Shown here piece by piece: positions 46,499-58,346 of a DNA stretch of 64,000 nt. Within the stretch, counting starts at the first letter, position 1, and each line of letters begins with the position of its first letter. The DNA is from Dentipellis sp. KUC8613 (Eukaryota; Basidiomycota; Agaricomycetes; Russulales; Hericiaceae). A program made the translations under genes and the position numbers. The stretch lies in contig NSJX01000018.1 in NCBI GenBank assembly GCA_002286715.1, forward strand, positions 1-64,000, written 5' to 3'. The notes below the pieces were generated by a model. That model was not told where the DNA came from, searched no databases, and saw only the letters and a list, made by a program, of their open reading frames with translations.

Positions 46499-47970
46499 AT
46501 GAGCGACACCACAGCACCAACCGGCGCGAAAGTGATCATCGCGGGCGCGGGCATCGCAGGCCCGATCCTTGCGATCTTCCTCAAGCTCAGGGGCTACGCG
46601 CCCGTCGTCTACGAGCGTCAGCCCGCGCTCGGCGACGCAGGGCTCAGTCTCTGGTACGCCCTTCCCATTCTCTTACACTCTACGGCGCGGCTCACCCACC
46701 GATTACACTCGCAACAGCCTGCAGCCCAACGGCCTGCGCATCCTCTCCCAGATCCCGGACTTCGTGTCCGACCTCCCCGGCGCGCCCCTCACGCACCTGC
46801 AGGCGTTCTCGCTCCTCCCACAGGACGCCAGCGCGCCCTCGCTCGGCATCAGCGACGGGCCCTCGCACCTCGTCGCCCTCTACGGCGTCGGCATGCGCGG
46901 CATCCCGCGCAGCGCGCTCCTCCGCGCGATCGTGCGCGCCGCCGAGGCGCACGGCGTGCCGATCCACTGGGGGCGGCCGCTCGTCGGGCTCGAGGACGTC
47001 GCGGGCGCGCAGGTGCGCGCGCTGTTCGGCGACGGCAGCGCGGACACGGCGGACCTGGTCGTCGGGTGCGACGGGCTGCACAGCGGGACGCGCCGCGCGC
47101 TGTTTGGCGACCAGCCGGCGGCATTCACGGGCCTCACGCAGGTGGGCGGGTTCGCGCCGGTCCCGGAGGAGCTCGAGGGGCGGGCTGCTTTGGTGAACTT
47201 TTATGGCGATGGCGTGCATGTGATCGCGTATCCTGTCGCTGAGAACCGCATTTCTTTCGCGTATGGGTCTTCCCCTGTGCTACCATCCCACCAGTGCTAA
47301 CGATGAAATGCACATGCAGGATCACGCAGCGCGAAGGAGAGGAGAAGGAGACGTGGCATGCGTCCGACGAGGCTACTCTTGAAGCTTTCAAGACCGGACC
47401 GTTTTCGAAGCTAGGGTGTGGTGCGGGGAAACTCGTCAGCAATGCAGACCGGATCGTGAAGGTGTGTCACGATGAACTCACTGCTTCGATGCATATATTG
47501 ATAGGGCCGAGCGCAGTACGGCCTGTACGACCGCCCGGAGCTGAAGACTTGGCACAAAGGACGCGTCGTGCTGCTCGGCGATGCCGCGCACCCCACCAGC
47601 CCTGTAAGCACCCTTCCCTCGTTTGAGCAAAGATCGCGAGTTGACGCGTCCCCAGCACCTCGGCCAGGGCGCGAACCAGGCATTTGAGGATGTGGCGCTC
47701 CTGAGCACTCTCCTCGACGAGCACAACGCTGATCGCAGCCCGCCGTCGTTGGCCACGCTCGAGAAGATCTTCACCAAGTTCGAACGCGTGCGCATCCCGC
47801 GATCTGCGGAACTCGTCAAGGGCGCGCGTGAGATGGGCGAGCGCCGCGTCGTATCAGGCCTGGAGAACTGTCTCAAGCGCAATGATGTTGTACGTGAAGA
47901 ATTTAGCAACCAGGAGAAGTTCAATCAGGAGAAGGACAAGATTTTCCGGGCCGAGGCGGGGAGGGGGTAA
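46499..47970 (+). CDS. FAD-dependent monooxygenase, copy 2
   Basis: Same family as copy 1. Exons 46499-46653, 46718-47260, 47320-47461, 47517-47603, 47656-47970; 413 aa. Motifs: VIIAGAGIAGPILA, LQPNGLRIL, VGCDGLHSGTRRALFG, VVLLGDAAHPTSP and HLGQGANQAFED. The third and fourth exons (142 and 87 nt) equal those of copy 1, but copy 1's GC-AG intron is missing here. Exon 2 is very GC-rich at third positions compared with copy 1, which makes long false frames on both strands. The C-terminus has a charged helical tail (NQEKFNQEKDKIF). Substrate unknown; a role in oxidising aromatic compounds is only family-level inference. Confidence 0.88.
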
Positions 47971-48199
47971 GGAAATTATCGACTCACCTGTAGCAATCTT
48001 ACCTGGTTCGCATGTAAGGTCCTGCCAGAACGAATAAAGAGTACACATATCATGTTCCATAAGTAGCACCTAAAATCGGGGGTCATAGCTACAGCTGAGG
48101 GTGCTCCTAGGACGCGCGCAAAAAGCACGGGCGGGGCGTAGACGTTTTGAAATATGTCATGATAATGCAATGCAGAGGAATACAACAAATGCACAGCGT

Positions 48200-48845
48200 C
48201 TACTCGTCGGGAACCTCGATCTCGCCCGAGTCGATGCCCTCGATGATGTCGTGGGGGGGCTTGCCGTCAACGGTGCAGCCAACACTCTGCGCGGTGCCGA
48301 GGATCTCCTTGGCACCACCAGCGAGGGACTTGGCGAGGGACTTGCTCTTCATCGTCCGTGCAATGTCGAAGATCTCGTCAAGGGAGATGTTGCCGGAGTG
48401 CTTGATGTTCTTCTCCTTCTTGCGGTCCCGTGGGGGCTCTGCGGGGCGTATCAGCACATATATACGCAAGAACGGCAGACGACGCACCTTTGAGCGCACG
48501 GATGACCAGGGAGGAGGCAGAGGGGACGACGGAGACCTGCGCCTGACGGTTCTGGATCGTAAGCTGGACCGTGACGCGCAGGCCCTTCCACGCGGTGGTG
48601 GCTTTTGCGATATCTTCGCCGACCTTCTTCGGGGACTGCGGGGGGGATGAGCGGGTGTGCGTGAGGCGCGCGAGGGAAAACGTACGAGACCAAGAGGACC
48701 GATCTTGGGGGCCAGGGCGGAGGAGGCACCGACCTCACCACCGGTTGCCCTCAGGTAGATAATTTTGATCTCATTGGGGTCCTGGAGAGACGGCGGTCAG
48801 CAGAGCCAGGATATGCAGCAAGAAACGCACGATTTTGGGGGCCAT
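48200..48845 (-). CDS. RPL12: 60S ribosomal protein L12 (uL11)
   Basis: Stalk-base protein of the cytosolic large subunit, binding the GTPase-centre rRNA. Exons 48845-48831, 48781-48686, 48635-48488, 48438-48200; 165 aa, the usual length. The first exon codes only [25 protein letters not shown] is the N-terminal signature and [22 protein letters not shown] the central one; the C-terminal domain has [12 protein letters not shown] and [12 protein letters not shown]. The early short exon and several introns are common in basidiomycete ribosomal protein genes. Divergent from the cyclin gene with 215 nt between starts. Confidence 0.97.
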
Positions 48846-49060
48846 GGCGAGTCTTGAAGAGGTCGGAGGATGTACGGCGGGGAGGACGGAGGGGCCGGTG
48901 AGGGACACAGATTAAGGTTCAGAGGCCGACGGGGAACTGTACAGACGCGGTGGCGGGGCGGTGTTGTGGGGTGTTTGGTAGGGCGGGGACGGGCGCTTAG
49001 GCTTGAGTGCTGTGTTCTTTCGGACGGCGGGCGCAACGACTCGGCGACTGCGATGGGTGG

Positions 49061-50081
49061 ATGGAATCCTCTGTCAGCGTCGGTCTCCCTCCCGCCTACG
49101 AGGACGCCGACACAGACCACCTCTGCCAGCTCATGGGTATGTTTTTCGTTTCTTTCCGAGTGTCCTGCTCACCCTTGTGCAGCGCTCATGCTCGAACGCC
49201 TAATGTCAATTAATGACCAAATCCCTCTATCTCCGTATGTATTTTCTGTCCGTGCCCTGCACGCACTCACCCCTCTCCAGCCAAAGCATCTCGCGCTTCC
49301 ACTCGGCCTCCGTCCCGCACATCAACGTCCTCGACTACCTCCGGCGCATCGTGCGCTTCACCAATGTCGAAGTGCGCCCTCCCGCGCGTCCGCACCCGCT
49401 CCCCACTCACCCCCCGCAGAAAACCTGCCTGCTCATCGTGATGCACTACATCGACCAGATCTGCGTCCGCATCCCCACCTTCACCCTCTCCTCCCTCACC
49501 TGCCACCGCTTCGTCATCACCGCCGTCGCGCTCGCGTCCAAGACGCTCTGCGACGCCTTCTGCACCAACGCGCACTACGCCCGCATCGGCGGCATCACCC
49601 CGCACGAGCTCGCCCGCCTCGAGCGCGAGTTCCTCTTCGCGATCGACTGGCGCCTCACGGTCAGCAGCATTTTCGCGCCCCCCTCCCCCCCGCCCCGCGC
49701 GCGCTGACAGCCGAGTCCGCCCGCGCCCAGTGCACGCGCGACGTCCTGCAGCTATACTACGAGAACCTCATCACCCACAGCGGCGGCCGTTTCGTCCTCC
49801 AGCAGCCGTCCGACACCGCGTCCACCTCCTCCGACGGCGATGATCTCGACTTTGTCACCTCCCGCTCGGCGTCGCCCTCCGGAAGCACTACCCTCGGCCG
49901 CGACTCCCCTGCGCCCGCGCCGCCAGCCCCTACTGCGCCCGGGCCCGGCCCGACGCGCGTCCCGTCGATGATCCTCAGCGACACCACGACGCTCACCCCA
50001 GGCGAGGTCCCGAGCGGGCCGACTGTCGAGCAGAACATGGCGTTTGAGCAGTTCCAGCGCTCGCTGCAGCGCGAGTCGTAG
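49061..50081 (+). CDS. Pho80-type cyclin (Pcl family)
   Basis: Regulatory subunit of a Pho85-like cyclin-dependent kinase, typically in phosphate or nutrient signalling. Exons 49061-49136, 49183-49234, 49281-49371, 49420-49659, 49731-50081; 269 aa. The cyclin box is clear: LERLMSINDQIPLSP, FHSASVPHINVLDYLRRIVR, LLIVMHYIDQICVR, FVITAVALASKTLCDAFCTN, YARIGGITPHELARLEREFL and LFAIDWRLTCTRDVLQLYY. The C-terminal 90 residues are Ser/Pro-rich and probably disordered. The PF08613 cyclin family is certain; whether it is the Pho80 orthologue or another Pcl is not. Confidence 0.88.
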
Positions 50082-50625
50082 CCACGGATGGGGGGATAGA
50101 GTGAGGATGATGGATGGTCAGATGCACGTACCAGGATAGACAGCCTAGCAGGGAACAGGAAATGTAGCTTATGTATGCGCCCCGATGTAGTACACGTGTA
50201 CAGCACACTAATTGTATTCATAAGTAAAGCAACATGTTGCACAAGGACAGCGAGTAGGAACGGGAGAACGTCGACAAGCGCTGCGCCGCACGCAGCCGCA
50301 TGAATGTAGATAAATAGTCCGATTGTCTCCAACCCTTCCTCCTCCACCCATGACCGGACCACATCTCAACCACGAGGATAACACGAGAAAAAAAAAGTAA
50401 ACGAGTGCAAGGAGCGTCTAGGAAATAAGCGGGGGTGATTGACGATGGATGGTGGCAATATTAAACACTTGCAAAGGCGCCAGAGCGTACTCGACCTCAG
50501 ACCTCCCTATTGTAGGCTTTTACCAATACAGCGCGGCACCGCAGGCGCGCGCGCAAACACAACAACTGCAACACGACTGCGACTTGTCGACGACGACGAT
50601 GACCTACCGCGGCCAGCTCCAGACG
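50082..50625. other. Convergent 3' region
   Basis: About 540 nt between two converging genes; contains a short A-run near 50388-50399. No gene seen. Confidence 0.45.
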
Positions 50626-53600
50626 CTACCGGCGCAGCGCAGACAGCATCTTCGCGAGCGCGTTGATCTGGCCCTTCTGCACCTTCTTCGGACTGCTGCC
50701 GTCCGCGCCGTCGCTGTCCGCACCCAGGTCGGTGGTGCTCGTCGACGCGTCCGCACGGTCCTCGACGAACAGCCGCCGCTGCGGCGTCCCGCCGGGGCGC
50801 TCGTCGATGGTCCCGAGGCCCTGCGCCTGCGCCTTTGGCTTGCGTGTGCGCGGCTTGCGGTTCGGCGGCTCTCCGAAGATGTTGTCGCCATACGGGTCAG
50901 CATGCATCTGGCGCGGGAGTTCACCCAGCTGCCACGGCACGCCCGACATGACTGCACACAAATAACCATCAGTACCGATCCTGCATTTAAAGTAAGAAAC
51001 ACATACTCTTGATGTTGGGCGGCAGACCCTGCTGTCCATACGGCGACTTGCCACGGCCCTGGCCATTGCGCCAGTTCGACGACGACGACGACACGCTGGT
51101 CGCATACGTCGACACACTGCGCGTGCTGGGATTGCTGTAGCGCGTGAACGCCGACGACGACGTGTTCGTGCTCGCCATCGAGCTGCGCCAGTTGCTCGAC
51201 GCCATGCTGCTCGCGCTCGACGCGACCGGGCGGCCGCTGCGCGTGCTCGTCGGCGACACGTTGCGCGCGGGCGGCGACGGCGCCTGCCCACGCGCCCACG
51301 TGCTGCTGCTGCTGCTGCTGCCTGCGGCCGGGCGCCCGCGCGTGTGCGCGGACGGGGCGACCGAGGCGGTGTCGTCGAGGGCGGTGGTGGACGGCGCGCT
51401 GAGGCCCATGATCAGGCTGCTCACGTTCGACGCGGTGGAGCCCATCGTCGCGCGCGTGCTCGCGCCGTCCGAGCGCGAGGAGATCGACTCCGCCGCACCC
51501 GCGTTGATGACCGGCGCGATGCGATCCGCGCTTGCCTTGCCGAAGCTGAGCTTCCACTTCGACGGCTTCTTGACGACGGCGGCCGGCTCTGCTGCAACTG
51601 TGACGGTGGCGGGCAAGGGCGAGGGCACGGGGGCGGCATCGGCCTTCGAGCGCATGGACAGGCCGGAGATGGAGCTGGGCGAGTGCAGGCTGCGGACCGA
51701 CGTAGGCTTCGAGGTGCGGCTGAGCTCGCGGGCGAGCGTCTGCGACGCAGAGGCCAGCATCTCGGACGTAAAGTCGTGTTCGGATGTGGCACTCTGGAGA
51801 CCGCTGCCACCCTTGCCCTTGCGTGCGCCACGCTTGCGACGCTTGGTGGTGGACGTGGAGCGAGAAGCGGAGGGCTCTTCGGCCTCGGCCTCTGCTTCCT
51901 CGTCCGCCTCCTCGACGTCTTGATCGAACACGGGGAGGTGCTCGATGCTGTCGACCTCGAAGGCGGGACCAAGAGAGGGGGCACGGGAAAATGCACGGGA
52001 AAGCACAGCGGAAGGGCGGAGTGGAGAGCCATTGATGGATGCCTGGCGGGAAGACGGGCGGCGGGAAGGGGGGACGGAGGAGAGGGGATGGCCGGTGATG
52101 GACGCGGTGGAACCGACGCGGCTATGTGACGGGCGTGCAGGGTGGCCGAGGAGAGTTGGAAGGTCCTTTGCCCACGCGCCAAACTCGCGTGCGGAGATGC
52201 GGCGGGAGTCGTCCGGAGAGTCGCCAAGAATGCAAAACACGCGCTCGGCAAGGAAAGTGGCGACGGGAAGCGTCATTCCCGCAAAGCGCTGCATGAAGAA
52301 GGCAACCGGGTGCTCGCGGAAGGACTCGAATGAGGAGCAGCCGCCGTGCGCAGTATCAGTCCAGGGGTTGTAGTGGTACAGCCTGACCAATGGTCAAAGC
52401 GTCAGCGGGTATGCGATGGACGAGTTTGGAGCGCCTGGTACGTACATGTTGATGAGCACAATGCCGAGCGACCAGACATCAGCTGCACGAGGTTTGTACG
52501 TGGGCGCCACGTTATTCCTGCATTCTGAAGAGGAATGACAAGCGTCAAGATAAGCTTGATGGGACGAGAAATGAATGGATGGATGACGCACCGTAGCTCA
52601 TGTATGGCGCGCTGCCACAGTCCATATCGGAGGATTCAACGTCGATTGTTGACAAGCCAAAGTCAGAAAGCTTGACGATCACCCGGCGCTCGCGAGAGCC
52701 GTCGGGAGCGGTCGCCCAGCCATCGGTCACAATGAAGTTCTCCGGCTTGATGTCACGATGAAACACGGAAGTGTCGTGGCAGACAGCTACGGCCTCACAC
52801 ATCTGTGCGAACATGGAGGCGATAAGGCGCAAGCGCGTGCGGGAAAGGAGCTGCGTCGGATGCAGGGAAGACAATAGACCTGGCGTGGGGGGTGTACGCG
52901 AGGAGCTCAGCACAGAGTCGGGATCAGCGCTAGGATCCATGTCATAGTGGTCGCGAGCTTGCTCAAGGAAGTAGAACAGGTCCTCGCCCGGAACGAACTC
53001 GAGGAGAAGGAGAAGAAATGAGGACGTTTCAAGGGTACGGTGCAGAGTGACGATGTTGGAATGTGAAGGGAGTGACTGGTGAATCGTTGCCTAGACGAAA
53101 CCAGACGTCAACAGCGCATACAACCACCCAAAATGCAAGGCCTACCTCGAAAAGCTGCGCTTCAATGGCCTCCTCGTCAAGGTTAGCCTTTGAAAGCAGC
53201 TTGACCGCAAAATCACGGCCATACTCGACGCTGTGAGAGCTGGTGGACCGATCGTCGAGCTCAAGGCGGCCGCCCGGGTAGATGTGGTCGTCATCGGAGG
53301 ATGGTGAGCGCGAGAGAACCTCGCGGACAAGGTAGACGACGGCATAGCTGCCGCTGCCGAGCTTGCGAATCACCTCGAACTCGCGAGCGGGCTCCTGCAT
53401 CTCCGCTGGGGTTGGCTTGCCGCACTTGATCGGTACGACACGCATGGCCTCACCCTGGAGGGCGATGCCCTCACCAACGAGATCGCCCGGGGAGAGGGCG
53501 TCCTCGATAAGCGAGGAGCGGGCGGAGGTGCTGGAGCGCACGCTGGGCATGCGTGCGTGGGTGTCGTCAAGAGAGGCGGGGATTTGGCGGGGTGAGGCGG

Positions 53601-53871
53601 CGTATGGGGTGCGGGGAATTGCCTTGGAGGGGAAGGGGGAAGGAAAAGAGGGCGATGGGAGGCCGTTCGAAGAAGAAAAGGATGTGGAGAGGGTGAGGGG
53701 AACATGGTGGAAGGAGGGGGCATTGTGCTCGTCTACCGGGCGCTTCTGGGTCAAAGCGGAGGGCGGATTGATTGCCCTGCGGGCTGCGAGGGATTTGTTG
53801 GGGTCATTAGAGCGATGCTGGGACTTCTTTGCGAAGGAGAGGGGGGGAGGGTGTACGGTATACTGCAACAT
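50626..53871 (-). CDS. Ser/Thr protein kinase, Ksp1-like
   Basis: Exons 53871-53146, 53090-52592, 52524-52446, 52382-51007, 50951-50626; 1001 aa. Kinase domain near residues 165-510: KLGSGSYAVVYLVRE, catalytic Lys in FAVKLLSK, FVPGEDLFYFLEQARDHY, HRDIKPENFIV, LSDFGLST, GSAPYMSYECRN, RAADVWSLGIVLINMLY and NPWTD. The ECRNNVAPTYKPRAADVWSL block is characteristic of the Ksp1 family of fungi (linked to TORC1 and autophagy control in yeast). An insert rich in Asp/Ser lies between the Gly loop and Lys. The C-terminal half is low-complexity Ser-rich, with a (TGC)7 tract at 51301-51321 coding Ser. A leader intron is listed separately. Confidence 0.85.
51301..51321. repeat. (TGC)7 microsatellite, coding poly-Ser
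   Basis: Seven TGC units on the plus strand; the minus-strand reading gives AGC codons within the Ser-rich tail of the Ksp1-like kinase. Confidence 0.75.
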
Positions 53872-54076
53872 GAGCCAAGGGAGTCAGCGGGAGGGGCAAA
53901 GGCGGTCTGTTCTCAGTGAAGAGACGAGACGGCGGAAATCCGTTCAGACAAGACCGGCTCAAAGTCTGATTCGGTGTTGCTGTGGAAGTGGCATGCAGCA
54001 GGTTGAAGGGGGAGAGGACCCCGTCGAGGACTGGGGGACGACAGCGACGACGACGACGGCGAGCAGCTTGGAAGCA

Positions 54077-54180
54077 CTGAAGAGAGGCCGATAACCAGCG
54101 TGCGGTGTCGTATGGCGGGGCTTGAAATCGTGATCAGCTGGATAAGCTGCCGAGGAGTCACGCAAGAGGGATATACTCAC
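54077..54180 (-). other. Probable intron in the 5' leader of the Ksp1-like kinase
   Basis: Donor GTGAGT at 54180 and acceptor TTCAG at 54077 on the minus strand, upstream of the kinase start, in a C/T-rich leader. Candidate TATA-like TTTATAC lies near 54305-54311. Short frames here are therefore likely untranslated leader. Confidence 0.45.
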
Positions 54181-54458
54181 CTCGACTTCACTCGAGGACA
54201 CGGGAACGGTGTCGGGAACGACGGCGACGACGGGCGAGCGCGAGGAGGAGGACGTCGAGGAGGAAGATGAAGACGAAAGAGAGGGAATCAACCGCAGGCG
54301 CTCGCTGTATAAACTAGGACCAACGACCATGTGCTCCTGCGCTTCCGTGCACCATGCGTCTCTGTCCGTCGCACGCAACTGTCCCCCGCTCCCATGCGCT
54401 CCTCTGTTATCACCCACACAATACTACTATATTTTATTCAATAATAATTACTGTCGCC

Positions 54459-56807
54459 TCAGGCACACAGACCCGTCCACCGTCCGTCCAGCTGCGCGCG
54501 CCCCGTCTCCCCCAGCATCCCGCGCGCCCGCATCACCGCCGCCTTCGCCGCCTGCCCGCTCCCCCGCCCCAGCAGCCACGCCGCCCACGCCAGCGTCGCC
54601 TCCAGCAGGTCCTTCTCCCGCCACTCCTCGTACACCGCCTCCAGCACCTTCTCGCCCGCCGACGCCTCCGACAGCGCGCCGAACGCCGCAGCCCACACCC
54701 GCGCCGTCGGCAGGGCCTCCCGCGCCACCCGGCGCACTCGCTCGATCGTGTCCTCCGCCCGCGCGGCCGCAAGCAGCAATCCGTACCTCATCAGCAGCGC
54801 CTCGTGCACGCCCGCCAGTGCCGCATCTCTTAGGCTCTCCTTCATCAGACGCTGTGCCCCGGCCACGCCATCAGCGTTACCCCAACCCCAGTAAAACGCA
54901 CATACCTCTAGAACGTCCATCTGCTCGACGCTTCCGTCCAGCCCGAACAGCCACACATCCTCGTCTGTACACGCGTGCCGCGCATCTGCCCACGCCGTCT
55001 CGAACGCGCCCGCCTCGCCAAGCGTCTTCTCTGCCCCCAGCCTCGCGCGCCACACACGCGCATCCCCCGGTCGGACCTTCGTGTACTTCCGCGCCGCACG
55101 CAGCGTTTTCTCCGGAGAATTCGTCCGCCCACCGAGCGAGGCCACAACGTGCGCCGCGAGCAGCGCCGCAGGTGCAGGCGCCGCGCTCGCGCGGATCAGT
55201 GCATGCAGGCTGCTGATCAGGTATGTTTTCTGCAGTGTGACGTGTCAGTTCGTGTCCGACGGGTGCGAAGCGGGGAAAACGCGAAGATGAGGCGAAGAAG
55301 AAACGAACCAAATCGTCGTCGATATCTCGCCGACACCAGTCCTCGACAAACGCCGCATACGCATCGTACAGCTCGGCGTTCTCCGCGCCGTGTTCCTTCA
55401 GCGCGTGCTGCAGCTCTTCATTCGCACTGCGCAACCCCGAAATTAGCTCCTCGCCTTCGACCTCTCCCGCAAGTGCACGCGTCGCGTATAACTTGACGGC
55501 AGCTGCATCTTTCGGGAGCGTTGTCTTGAGCAGCTCGTGCAGATAGTCCAGGAGCGCGGCGCGCAGCGGTCCCGGTATGGGATACGTGCTCAGCAGCTGC
55601 TGTAGGGCTGTGAAGAGTTCGATCCGTGGTAGTGCTACAGGAACGTGCGAGGTCAGCATTTGTCGGCTAAATTGGCAGATGTGTGGCGGTCGGTCGGCTG
55701 GCTGGACCCTTAGCCGGGCCGACGCAAGGCAAACGCAATGGCGACAGGCAGGGCAGGAACAGTGCACGCACCTTTGGCTGCGCTCGAAATGACAGATTTG
55801 ACGATCGCACCATCCAGGATGGCCTGTCTCGCCGCGTCTCCCTCGTCCACCGCCTCCTCATCAATCTGCATCCCCTCGCCGGCCTCCTGATCCAGATGAC
55901 TCTCATCATTCTCCCCGTCGTCACCCCCGTTGGGACTTTCAGGCGCCTTTTCCTTACCCTTGCCCTTAGTGTCAAGTGTGATGCCGAGCAGGTCCCAGCG
56001 CCGGCGTAGTCCTTCAATAAAGCCGAGCTCCATTTTGACGTACTCCCGCCAGAGCTCGACGCTATCTGCATTCAGCCGGATGCCGCGCTGTAAGAGCGTG
56101 CGCGCAGCGGAAGGCGAGAGGTGTTCGAGCTCGTGTGACGCCGCAAGGATGTATAATGCGGGCGTGTTTGGGTGGAGCTGCAGGGCACTAGCAGAACGAT
56201 TAGTCGTGTACGATCGCACTATACTTTACGAATGACATACCGTGCAGTGATACGCCCGACGAGTGCGCGTGCCCCTTCACGCTTCGCGACCTGTATATAC
56301 TGCACCCAGAGTGGGATGTCCGACTTGAACTTTTTGAGCGCACGCTCGAAGATGTAAAATTGCCGGCGCACGAGCGCATAGTCTGATATCGAGGGCGGCG
56401 CGGGCGGGAGGTCTGCGCACACGACCATTAGCGGGTGAATGCGTCCATACGGCAAGAAACCACGCACTCAGCCTCTCGACGCGTTTCTTGCGCAGCGCCT
56501 CGAGCTGCATCTCGTACGCAGCATAGCGCAGGTAATCTGCCTTTTTTGCGACGCGCCGGACGAGTGCCGTCTCGAACGCGGTGCGCTTTTTCATGATCTG
56601 TTTGATCTCTTTCTGTGCAAATATCAATGGATACGCGCATGATGTGTTTCAGGAGCAGCAGAGGCGTACTTGTGTGAATAGACCCTTCTGAGCAAGGTCC
56701 TTGAGCTCCGAGAGCATCTACCGAAAACGCATGCGTTCATTCATCGCCCGCGCACTGAGGAAGCAAACAGCGCCTACCTGCTCCTGCTGGAACTGGACCT
56801 TCTCCAT
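54459..56807 (-). CDS. UTP6: U3 snoRNP/SSU processome protein Utp6
   Basis: Nucleolar HAT-repeat protein needed for 18S rRNA processing. Exons 56807-56778, 56717-56670, 56612-56468, 56412-56241, 56187-55772, 55634-55309, 55229-54459; about 635 aa, or 617 aa if the in-frame 54-nt segment 54905-54852 (GTATGT...ACAG) is also an intron. The start MEKVQFQQEQMLSELKDL and QIMKKRTAFETALVRR are characteristic. HAT-type repeats follow (YIFERALKKFKSDIPLWVQY, ILAASHELEHLSPSAARTLL, NADSVELWREYVKMEL). An acidic linker precedes a C-terminal helical repeat region. The first two exons are tiny. Identification is strong in the N-terminal third. Confidence 0.88.
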
Positions 56808-56949
56808 GTTGCTCTGTGATGTGCTGTGATGTGGGGAGGGCTAGTGCAGCGCGGGGAGGTGGCGGAGGACGCGGAGGCGGGTGGAGAGCAGAGGAACGGC
56901 GCGGCGGAGTGTCAAAAGCCGCGAGTTGTTCTCTTCAACGTCCTCCTCG

Positions 56950-58346
56950 ATGCCCGTCAAAAACCACCGCCCAGGGCTCGTCCGCACTCACTCCCGCTCC
57001 TCCTCGGGCGGCTCCCGCGCTGCTCTCAACCTCCAGATCACACAGAAAGACCCCATTCAGCCCAAGACCGAGAAGAGCGCCAAGCGCCCCGGCCATGCGT
57101 ACGAGGTGCGTGCGCCCGCCTGCCCGATCTGCCCATCCACTCCGTACAGCGCAGCTGACGAGCTCTCTGTTCATTCTAGACCGGCACACGCAGCGCATCG
57201 CGCACGGGCAGCGCGCTCCGCGTGCAGTCGAAGGAGCACGTCGCCAATCTGCCGCCACGGCGCGCGCCGACGCCCCACGCGAATCGACCCGCCGCAGGAG
57301 CCGGCGGCAAGCAGAAGCCCGGATTCACGCTCGCCTCGCCCGGCAGCGACGACGAGGACGAGTGGGTGTCCAGCGAGAGTGGTGCCGCGACGCCGAACAG
57401 ACCCGACGACGGGTCCGATGAATCCGAGTCGGTGACCACACCACAGGAGCGACATCGCCAGCCCGCCTTCGTGGCGGATGATGTCGCCGCCGTACCTACC
57501 ACACCGCGCGCGGAGCATGCGGCGCTCCCGCCCCCGCGCGCGCCCACGAACGGGATGTCGAAGCACGCACGCACGGGCTCCGCCTCGCGTATCACCCCCA
57601 CCGCCAGCCAGTCTTCCGACCGCACACCACGTACACCAGACCGACCCCTAGAGCCTGCCGCCGCGATACCCCCGTCCCCCGCCTCCACACAGCCCACAAC
57701 TTCCCCTCCGCCACGTCCCGGTCCGCCAGCGAAGCGACCCTCACTCGCCCGCGCACATTCCGCACACTCATCTGTGACGACCTCTTCGCGGGCAGCGGAG
57801 CACGCACATGCGCTGCGCCCGCATCCACTCATCCGCGGGCAAACCTTTGGACGCGGACACCTTGCGCCGTTAACGGTCACTTCATCTGCCGCACAGGCGG
57901 AACTCTCGTCGTCCCCGTCCCCACCCAGCGCACGGCCTGCGCGGCTTTCTCCATCCCCTACAAGCACAGTCGGCTCGAGTCTTCGCCGCCCCTCGACGTC
58001 ATCCGTGCGCTCTGCCGCGACCGTTCCTGTTGGGCCCAACACACATACCAAACCCGGCCGCGCGCTGACGCACGATCGCACCCGTACATTGTCGACCATC
58101 AGCGCATCGTCATCGTCTGCGGCATTATCGTCGCTCGCGCATCTACCAACTGCAACGCGTGCGACGCCCACGCAGATGATGGTCTACTTCCCCCAGCCAA
58201 ACCCGCATGTGCACCCCGAGAGCGTTCATCCGCTTCTGCCTCCGCCGTACATTGCACCACATTTGACTGTGCTTGCGTGGCGCGACCCGATTAATGAATC
58301 GTACGAGAAGGTGGTGCGCGCGAAGCTGGGCAAGAGAGCGGGCTAA
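56950..58346 (+). CDS. Low-complexity regulator-like protein, unknown
   Basis: Exons 56950-57105 and 57180-58346; 440 aa. Almost wholly Ser/Pro/Thr/Arg-rich. A short block GFTLASPGSDDEDEWVSSES resembles the acidic DEDEW segment of fungal Mks1/AreA-associated DUF3295-type proteins. The C-terminal ~60 residues (MMVYFPQPNPHVHPESVHPL, PPPYIAPHLTVLAWRDPINE) look conserved and compact. No catalytic motif, signal peptide or membrane span. Function unknown; the link to Mks1-like nitrogen regulators is weak. It is divergent from UTP6, with only 142 nt between the two starts. Confidence 0.6.

Noticed and set aside
46700..47240. Long minus-strand and second plus-strand frames
   Set aside because: They are shadows of GC-rich exon 2 of monooxygenase copy 2, whose reading frame has all family motifs.
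48870..50080. A 400-residue Pro/His/Arg-rich plus-strand frame
   Set aside because: It overlaps all exons of the Pho80-type cyclin in a different frame; the cyclin frame carries the conserved cyclin box.
51144..52129. Plus-strand frames opposite the kinase tail
   Set aside because: Antisense of low-complexity Ser-rich coding sequence; no start context or domain.
53959..54417. Minus-strand frame of about 150 codons upstream of the Ksp1-like kinase
   Set aside because: Ser-rich, no domain, and crosses a good GT...AG intron; better explained as 5' leader of the kinase.
54209..55216. 335-residue Pro/Ala/Ser-rich plus-strand frame
   Set aside because: Antisense to the last exon of UTP6, whose frame is conserved in order and length.
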